From assembly GCA_030635565.1 (NCBI GenBank), contig DAOVYP010000087.1:1-7936 (forward strand): a stretch of 7,936 nucleotides of DNA. The letters are read 5' to 3'. The DNA comes from Spirochaeta sp. (GTDB taxonomy: Bacteria > Spirochaetota > Spirochaetia > DSM-2461). The notes under the pieces were generated by a model. The model saw nothing but the letters and a program-made list of their open reading frames with translations. It ran no database searches and was not told the DNA's origin. A program made the position numbers and the translations under genes. Shown here piece by piece: positions 4,690 to 7,936 of the stretch. Position 1 is the first letter of the stretch, and each line of letters begins with the position of its first letter.

Positions 4690-6129
4690 TTACTGTTTCA
4701 GCAGTTCGTCGATGAGTTCCTCCGACCTGACCCGGGCGAGACTGGAAAAACTGTCCGACATGGCATAGGGAATCACAAGCCAGCCATTGTGAATCAGGGA
4801 TCCGCAGCTGTAGAGAACGTTGGGAACGTATCCGCTGCGTTCTTTTTCATTGGGAATCATCAGCGGCTCTTTCAGTGACCCGATCACTTTTGTCGGATCT
4901 TCCAGGTCCAGCAGCATGGCTCCCAGACTGTAGCTTCTCACCGGGCCGACACCGTGGGTTAATACCAGCCAACCCTGATCGGTCTTAATGGGAGAACCGC
5001 AGTTTCCCAGCTGTATCAGTTCCCAATCTTCATGAGGTATGGCGATGAGGGACGGATTCTCCCAATTTTTTATATTGTCGGAAAAAACCACATAGATGTT
5101 TTCATTATCCAACCGGGAAAGCATGGCATAACGCCCCCCCACCTTTTCGGGAAAAATGGCCATGCCCTTGTTCTTGGCCGCGCCTCCATGGAGGGACGAT
5201 ATGGAAAAATTGATGAAATCCCGGGTTTCTATCAGCTGCGGGATGATGGCACTGCCGTTATAGGCTGTGTATGTGGCGAAATACATACGACGCCGTTCGT
5301 CGGGATCATCAAAGGCCACGAACCGGGCGTCTTCGAGTCCCTTCTTCTCATTACTGGATACGGGAAAGATAACACGGCTGGATAGCTCCGTTTTGGGATG
5401 AAAGGCCAGGGTATAGTTGGTGCTGGCCAGCAGGTTCAGGGTGTCGATGACCCGGTACTTATCCCTGTCCTGCGACTCGTTTTCATATTTCACCAGGGAT
5501 TCATCCAATTCGGTTCGGGAAAAATGGTCGATCAACTCATCCAGGATCGGTCGGGCTTTCTTTTCCAGTCCTGTTTCCCGAAGGGACAGGAGAAACTCAT
5601 CCCGGTTATACAGGGTGGATGTACGGATTTGTGCCTGCTCTATCAGGCAGTTGTTTTCCTCGAGGTTTATGTCTCCGTCGGCCTGGATTATTCCCGGACG
5701 GAATACGATGGAGGAAATATGTCCCTCTCCCACAGCCCGGAAGGATACCACCACCCGCAATTCATCCTCCGCCACACCGTTCTGTATCGGATGCGGGACG
5801 ATTGATGGATTGAAGAGGGCTGCGGATTCCACGCTGTACTCCATGGTGAAGTAGGAGCCGATCAGGAGTTTCTGTTCCAGCGTTATCTTGCGGTCGACAT
5901 ACTCTTTGACGAGGTTGTAGTTGTTCTTGAAGATCCGTTCGATATCCCTGTGACGATTTCTGAACCGGCTGAATGTGGCTTCGAGGAGTTTCTGAGTCTC
6001 GGCTTCGTCTTTGCCCAGAAGCCGTTCGACTATCCTCTTCTCTCTCTCCGGGTTGTCGATTGTGAACTTCTTGGCGATAACCCGACGGTAATCGGGTTTA
6101 ATCTTTACTTTTGTCCGGATGACGTCCAT
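4690..6129 (-). CDS. Long-form GH130 glycosidase/phosphorylase-like protein
   Basis: A 479-aa protein, over 120 residues longer than the GH130 enzyme encoded nearby. Residues 1-100 form a charged, mostly helical extension (KPDYRRVIAKKF, PEREKRIVERLLG, FRNRHRDIERIF) of the kind seen in long GH130 proteins. The propeller follows: LFNPSIV (105-111), VVVSFRAVGEGHIS (126-139), KKGLEDARF (262-270) with Asp267 as predicted catalytic acid, GNCGSPIKTDQGWLVLTHGV (375-394) with His392, and IPYAMSDSFSSLA (453-465). The core motifs are intact, so an active enzyme acting on a beta-mannoside or similar substrate is likely, but whether it phosphorolyses or hydrolyses is open. About 65 extra residues (roughly 165-230) lie between early blades. 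There is no signal peptide, so it is cytoplasmic. The start at ATG 6129 has no Shine-Dalgarno but TATAAT six bases upstream; the frame is open further up to a TTG at 6177, which I reject. It converges on the GT4 gene. Confidence 0.91.
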   Translation of the reverse strand: MDVIRTKVKIKPDYRRVIAKKFTIDNPEREKRIVERLLGKDEAETQKLLEATFSRFRNRHRDIERIFKNNYNLVKEYVDRKITLEQKLLIGSYFTMEYSVESAALFNPSIVPHPIQNGVAEDELRVVVSFRAVGEGHISSIVFRPGIIQADGDINLEENNCLIEQAQIRTSTLYNRDEFLLSLRETGLEKKARPILDELIDHFSRTELDESLVKYENESQDRDKYRVIDTLNLLASTNYTLAFHPKTELSSRVIFPVSSNEKKGLEDARFVAFDDPDERRRMYFATYTAYNGSAIIPQLIETRDFINFSISSLHGGAAKNKGMAIFPEKVGGRYAMLSRLDNENIYVVFSDNIKNWENPSLIAIPHEDWELIQLGNCGSPIKTDQGWLVLTHGVGPVRSYSLGAMLLDLEDPTKVIGSLKEPLMIPNEKERSGYVPNVLYSCGSLIHNGWLVIPYAMSDSFSSLARVRSEELIDELLKQ

Positions 6130-6165
6130 TCCCCGATTATACAATATGAAACCGTCGGTTGTTAT
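6130..6165 (-). promoter_or_regulatory. Promoter of the long GH130 gene, likely leaderless
   Basis: On the minus strand a perfect TATAAT (6141-6136) is followed by CGGGGA and then the ATG at 6129, so the expected +1 is the A of the ATG. ATAACA (6165-6160) matches the -35 consensus at four of six positions with an 18-bp spacer. The GGGGA next to the ATG is too close to serve as a ribosome binding site. Confidence 0.55.
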
Positions 6166-6233
6166 CTTGCAGTACAAGGGCAGCGAGCTGCGAGCCCACG
6201 ATTAAAGATGAATATAATTTTTCAACGATGAAA

Positions 6234-6758
6234 TCATTTACCGGGGAATCTTAATGCTCCGTAGTCCAGCAGTTCCTGGAGATTCTTTTTGCTTTTATCC
6301 CCCATCTTGATGATCACCGTTCCCTGTTCACCTTCGATGTATATCACCGGTGTATCGGTAACGACTATCTGCTCGAACAGGTTCCGGCGTACTTCGATGC
6401 TGTCGGTCTCGGTTACTCTGCCTTCGCCGTCATCCGCCCGCAGGGGTTCCCGGGAATCCACGGGGTTTATACAACAGGAGGTTTCGATTATCAGTCTGTT
6501 GATGAGCAGCCACTCGGCATCTGAATAGGCATAGGAGATGCTGTAATACCCATTGCCGCTGAGGATGGCTTCGACGACGGTGGTTTTCGACTCGCCGATT
6601 TGTGCGATATAGTTCTCGCCCCGGTCGCTGGTTCGGATTTCCAGGCTGGTTCCCTCGACGTAGCGGGGATTTTGCTGAAACAAGGTGAGGCATCCGGAGA
6701 GCAGTGTGACAAGGGAAGCGAACGTGACAGCTGTTGCTGTGACTAACGACTTTTTCAT
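6234..6758 (-). CDS. Putative lipoprotein, unknown function
   Basis: A 174-aa protein that I do not recognise. The N-terminus is a lipoprotein signal: MKK, a hydrophobic stretch, then LLSGC with the lipidated Cys at residue 23. The mature part is rich in beta-strand-type segments (GNGYYSISYAYSD, QIVVTDTPVIYIEGEQGTVI) with no membrane span, so it should be anchored to a membrane and face the periplasm or the outside. It has two adjacent cysteines (TSCCINP, about residue 94). The gene lies 45 bases downstream of another lipoprotein gene on the same strand and is probably co-transcribed. The ribosome binding site is poor: only a repeated TTAAGATG and AAG-type bases precede the ATG, so the start rests on the signal peptide. 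The signal peptide and open frame support a real gene. Confidence 0.72.
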   Translation of the reverse strand: MKKSLVTATAVTFASLVTLLSGCLTLFQQNPRYVEGTSLEIRTSDRGENYIAQIGESKTTVVEAILSGNGYYSISYAYSDAEWLLINRLIIETSCCINPVDSREPLRADDGEGRVTETDSIEVRRNLFEQIVVTDTPVIYIEGEQGTVIIKMGDKSKKNLQELLDYGALRFPGK

Positions 6759-6803
6759 CTTAAATACATCTTAACGACAAAAAAGTTTTTTCTCCATTGA
6801 TGG

Positions 6804-7514
6804 CTACAGGCGGCTGAAATCACCGTCCCAGGTGTACATCATCCCATGACGCTGGTCAAAAAAACCGGTATATCCCACATCCGGTCTGGATGCAAAATAA
6901 AAGATGACCAGGCCTGTGTTGCCGTCGAGTTCATACCATCCTTCTTCGGTCAGATCCGCATCTCCGCCGTGGTACCGCGTCACCTCGGTGAACACACCCG
7001 ACTCATCCATCCTGAGGAACACTTCCACGGGTTCACCGTCGTATTCATAGATCATCATCCATATCCCGGCGATATCGGCGGGTTTTATTTTTCCGGCTCG
7101 ATTCTCAATTCCGGATTGTTTGACGAATCTGATGTTCCCGACGGTGAATTCCAGAGGGCTGCCGCCGACCAGGACCGAGAAACTTTCGGTAGTTGTGTCG
7201 GGGGAAAATCTCAGGTCCAGTCGGCCTGATAGAGGAACGTGTTTATAGACACCGGTTTCGGAATAACCTCGTCCGTCCTCTTCCCAGAATGTCCGGATAT
7301 GAACGCTGCTTTCAGGAAAGAAACGGATTTCGATGACGACACCGGAGCCGTTCCCGCCTTCGCGTCCGGAGAAGAGTCCTATGATGCTCTGCGGCGTCTT
7401 TATTTCTTCCGGCGGCGGCGGGGTGGCACAGGAAAACAGGACGGTCAGGGTCAGGACGATCAGGGTTGAGAGCTGAAGTACTGTTGAGCTGAATCTCCCT
7501 CTCTCCCGTATCAA
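6804..7514 (-). CDS. Putative lipoprotein with a duplicated beta-rich domain
   Basis: A 236-aa protein. Residues 1-29 are a lipoprotein signal (MIRERGR, hydrophobic core, VLFSC with Cys29), followed by a proline-rich linker (TPPPPEEIKTPQ). The rest looks like two related units: about 43-135, opening SIIGLFSG with VVIEIRFFPES and SETGVY, and about 147-236, opening DIAGIW with VEVFLRMDESG and TEEGWYEL. Both follow I-x-G-(L/W), then an alternating strand ending in an acidic/Gly turn, then E-x-G-x-Y, which recalls small lipocalin-like beta-barrel modules in bacterial lipoproteins. The family is not identified. The start is a TTG at 7514, chosen because AAGGAG lies five bases upstream and a full signal peptide follows; no in-frame ATG gives as good a signal. 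The downstream lipoprotein gene is 45 bases away. Confidence 0.75.
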   Translation of the reverse strand: MIRERGRFSSTVLQLSTLIVLTLTVLFSCATPPPPEEIKTPQSIIGLFSGREGGNGSGVVIEIRFFPESSVHIRTFWEEDGRGYSETGVYKHVPLSGRLDLRFSPDTTTESFSVLVGGSPLEFTVGNIRFVKQSGIENRAGKIKPADIAGIWMMIYEYDGEPVEVFLRMDESGVFTEVTRYHGGDADLTEEGWYELDGNTGLVIFYFASRPDVGYTGFFDQRHGMMYTWDGDFSRL

Positions 7515-7519
7515 TGCCG

Positions 7520-7525
7520 CTCCTT
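7520..7525 (-). promoter_or_regulatory. Ribosome binding site fixing a TTG start
   Basis: AAGGAG on the minus strand lies five bases before TTG 7514-7512 of the duplicated-domain lipoprotein. It is strong and well spaced, and supports TTG initiation. Confidence 0.65.
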
Positions 7526-7592
7526 GCCTGCCGGTTTATCCTATCGGGTTATCACATCATACCTCATTATGTTCCGGATGGAGGTTAATCTG

Positions 7593-7936
7593 ATGAAGTA
7601 CTTCGTACTGCTGCTCGGAAGCCCCGAGGCGCAGACCTTCAGTTTTATACTTCAGGATGAGAATATATCAGTAGTTTTCCGTACTGATCTGAAGAATGTC
7701 GTGCTCTTTGAACGGACCAGCAGCTGAGCCTTTCCGGGATGATCGAAAACCCCGCCGAGATCGGGAAAATTATGAGTGCCGACCAGGTGGTGATCGGTCA
7801 CATACAGGATTACGGTGACGAAATCCGTATTACGGCCAGAATTATCGATGTGGAATCCGGCAATATCATGAATTCCGTGTCTGATTCGATAGGAAGCGAT
7901 CGGGCACGCAAAACCGTGGCTACGGCGGATGATTGG
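7593..7936 (+). pseudogene. Frameshifted CsgG/LpoB-like envelope protein gene (runs off the right edge)
   Basis: The first frame starts at ATG 7593 with GGAGG (7580-7584) eight bases upstream. It encodes a short hydrophobic leader (MKYFVLLLGSPEAQ) and then ISVVFRTDLKNVVLFER before TGA at 7725-7727. From 7712 a second frame is open to the window end and reads QQLSLSGMIENPAEIGKIM, then SADQVVIGHI and ITARIIDVESGNIMNS. Together these give the order seen in CsgG/LpoB-type proteins: (E)VFRTDL...VVER, an EQ-LSLSG segment, (A)AEIGK(I/L)(L/M), A-x-x-VVIG, and a (A/T)ARIIDVE(S/T)G strand. About six to eight residues that usually lie between VVER and EQ are missing at the join, so a deletion plus frameshift is likely. 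The leader is also short. The family is periplasmic or outer-membrane associated. A sequencing error cannot be excluded. Confidence 0.6.

Noticed and set aside
6175..6205. GC-rich inverted sequence between the lipoprotein and long GH130 genes as an intrinsic terminator
   Set aside because: The best stem is short (GCAG/CTGC or GGGC/GCCC) and no T-run follows on the minus strand.
6696..6725. Third copy of the MITE end (CCTTGTCACACT on the minus strand)
   Set aside because: The 12-base match lies in the coding sequence of a lipoprotein signal peptide, with no extension of the repeat on either side; taken as coincidence.

Overview
The window reads as bacterial chromosome of roughly balanced base composition. 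The gene set suggests a Gram-negative, heterotrophic, lipoprotein-rich bacterium, and a spirochaete is my best guess: two lipoproteins of no recognised family, a CsgG/LpoB-like envelope gene, a GH130/GT4 sugar cluster and a tripartite tricarboxylate (TTT) transporter component. The phylum is an inference from gene content and protein style, not a demonstrated assignment.

Layout. (1) 1-1165, minus strand: a DeoR-family repressor followed, with a 4-base ATGA overlap, by the 5' part of a TctC/Bug-type periplasmic solute-binding protein that runs off the left edge. (2) 1197-1385, minus strand: the decayed remains of a Phd/YefM-type antitoxin with an in-frame TGA and no toxin gene, plus a promoter-like block with two near-palindromes 21 bp apart. 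(3) 1504-2226, plus strand: crcB (fluoride channel) and a DUF190 gene, a common pair. (4) 2286-2410: a 125-bp element with 22-bp near-perfect inverted ends and further nested dyads, probably a MITE or IS remnant, directly upstream of the sugar cluster. (5) 2432-6129: a three-gene carbohydrate cluster. A 356-aa GH130 enzyme and a 379-aa GT4 glycosyltransferase lie on the plus strand, and a long 479-aa GH130 paralogue of a different subtype converges on them from the minus strand. (6) 6234-7514, minus strand: two putative lipoproteins of unknown function, one with an apparent internal duplication. (7) 7593-7936, plus strand: a frameshifted CsgG/LpoB-like gene that continues past the right edge.

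How the genes may work together. GH130 enzymes mostly phosphorolyse (some hydrolyse) beta-mannosides, and GT4 enzymes use nucleotide sugars. Two dissimilar GH130 proteins flanking one GT4 suggests a small module that builds and turns over a mannose-containing glycan or glycoside. The DeoR repressor probably senses a phosphorylated metabolite and controls itself and the TTT transporter.

A recurring pattern: most genes have clear Shine-Dalgarno sequences, but the DeoR gene, the long GH130 gene and the antitoxin remnant have none. In all three a -10-like hexamer ends exactly 6 nt before the start codon, which places +1 on the start codon and suggests leaderless transcripts.
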